Source: Persicitalea sp964500445 (GTDB lineage Bacteria > Bacteroidota > Bacteroidia > Cytophagales > Spirosomataceae). From it: a stretch of DNA of 64,000 nucleotides. Shown here piece after piece: positions 63,813 through 64,000 of the stretch. The notes below the pieces were generated by a model. That model worked only from the letters and a program-made list of their open reading frames with translations, was not told where the DNA came from and made no database searches. The position numbers were made by a program, and so were the translations under genes. The number at the start of each line of letters is the position of its first letter. The stretch's first letter is position 1. Location: positions 124,001-188,000 of the forward strand of contig CAZCOG010000003.1 in the NCBI GenBank assembly GCA_964500445.1, read 5' to 3'.

Positions 63813-64000
63813 ATGCCTCTTGCATCCTTCTATACCGTTTTTTCACTCCGCTGGGTACTACTCCTGAGCGCCCTTGCGCTATGGCGTCCGGCGTTTTCAC
63901 AGGATGACCTGGCCAGTCGCGAAATCGGTAACCCCCTGGCGGAAGTGCACACGGCGAAGGAGTACAATGCCCACGGGCAGAATTTCGCCATTGTGCAGGA
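63813..64000 (+). CDS. Exported two-component-type propeller sensor, 3' truncated
   Basis: The ATG at 63813 opens a frame that runs off the window. The signal peptide (MPLASFYTVFSLRWVLLLS, ending PAFSQ) is followed by an EYNAHGQNFAIVQ segment, typical of the first blade of ligand-binding sensor propellers (Reg_prop/Y_Y_Y proteins). The output domain lies outside the window. Given its neighbours, a SpoIIE-type phosphatase or histidine kinase output is possible. Confidence 0.6.
   Translation, partial: MPLASFYTVFSLRWVLLLSALALWRPAFSQDDLASREIGNPLAEVHTAKEYNAHGQNFAIVQ

Noticed and set aside
1..64000. CRISPR arrays, tRNA/rRNA genes, complete insertion sequences, prophage genes
   Set aside because: Scanned for repeated spacered units, tRNA-like ends and transposase or phage motifs; none was convincing.

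Overview
The window looks like a chromosomal segment of a mid-GC member of the Bacteroidota, most likely an environmental Cytophagales (Spirosomataceae/Cytophagaceae-like). This is inferred from gene content: two large TonB-dependent receptors, a LytTR regulator with a LytS-type kinase, OmpA with PD40 repeats, an nSTAND ATPase fused to a WD40 propeller, many lipoprotein or Sec-exported enzymes, and start codons without obvious Shine-Dalgarno sequences. No rRNA, tRNA, CRISPR array, complete insertion sequence or prophage was seen.

Layout. (1) 1-6.3 kb: a one-directional sugar-catabolic operon (two TIM-barrel sugar isomerases, alpha/beta hydrolase, DUF4432 mutarotase-like protein, phosphomannose-isomerase-like cupin, Gfo/Idh/MocA dehydrogenase) closed by a strong terminator. 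(2) 6.4-15 kb: gamma-glutamyltransferase, OmpA/PD40 protein, LOG-family hydrolase, a YefM-YoeB toxin-antitoxin pair plus lipoprotein lying between two identical 30-bp direct repeats, then an FdhF/YdeP-type molybdoenzyme and FdhD. (3) 15-35.5 kb: mixed chromosomal genes, including a coiled-coil membrane protein, a kinase/exported ADP-ribosylglycohydrolase pair, MarR regulator, TonB receptor, serine hydrolase, GH43, a HipA-like/DUF3037 pair, S9 peptidase, Gre factor, SDR and a pseudo-receiver/LytS/LytTR operon. (4) 35.5-36.7 kb: a gene-poor boundary with a decayed AraC-type HTH fragment. (5) 36.7-50.6 kb: a long co-directional cluster and the most unusual part of the window: four NTF2/SnoaL-like proteins, three DJ-1/PfpI proteins, an HpaI-type aldolase, a ThDP-dependent decarboxylase-like enzyme, an MBL hydrolase, a fused molybdenum-hydroxylase-like protein, a shortened FAD-subunit homologue, a VOC protein and an AGE-type epimerase-like protein. 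(6) 50.7-64 kb: STAS, GlgX, STAS and RsbW-like genes (a partner-switching module around a glycogen debranching enzyme), followed by an nSTAND-WD40 protein, a TonB receptor with an unusual N-terminal helical domain, a GNAT, an MFS/HEAT-repeat transporter and the start of an exported protein.

The main candidate for an undescribed system is region 5. Its central molybdenum-hydroxylase homologue keeps the plant-type [2Fe-2S] cysteines but has replaced all four cysteines of the second [2Fe-2S] cluster. It also changes the GGGFG-like cofactor loop and the near-universal active-site Glu (to Asp). Its FAD-subunit neighbour lacks the usual FAD-binding N-terminus. The changes are coordinated in open reading frames, so the electron-transfer chain seems to have been dismantled while the genes were kept. 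I infer a catabolic or detoxification pathway for a carbonyl compound (2-keto acid, aldehyde or lactone) handled by a rebuilt, possibly non-redox, Mo-hydroxylase scaffold. The substrate cannot be read from sequence.
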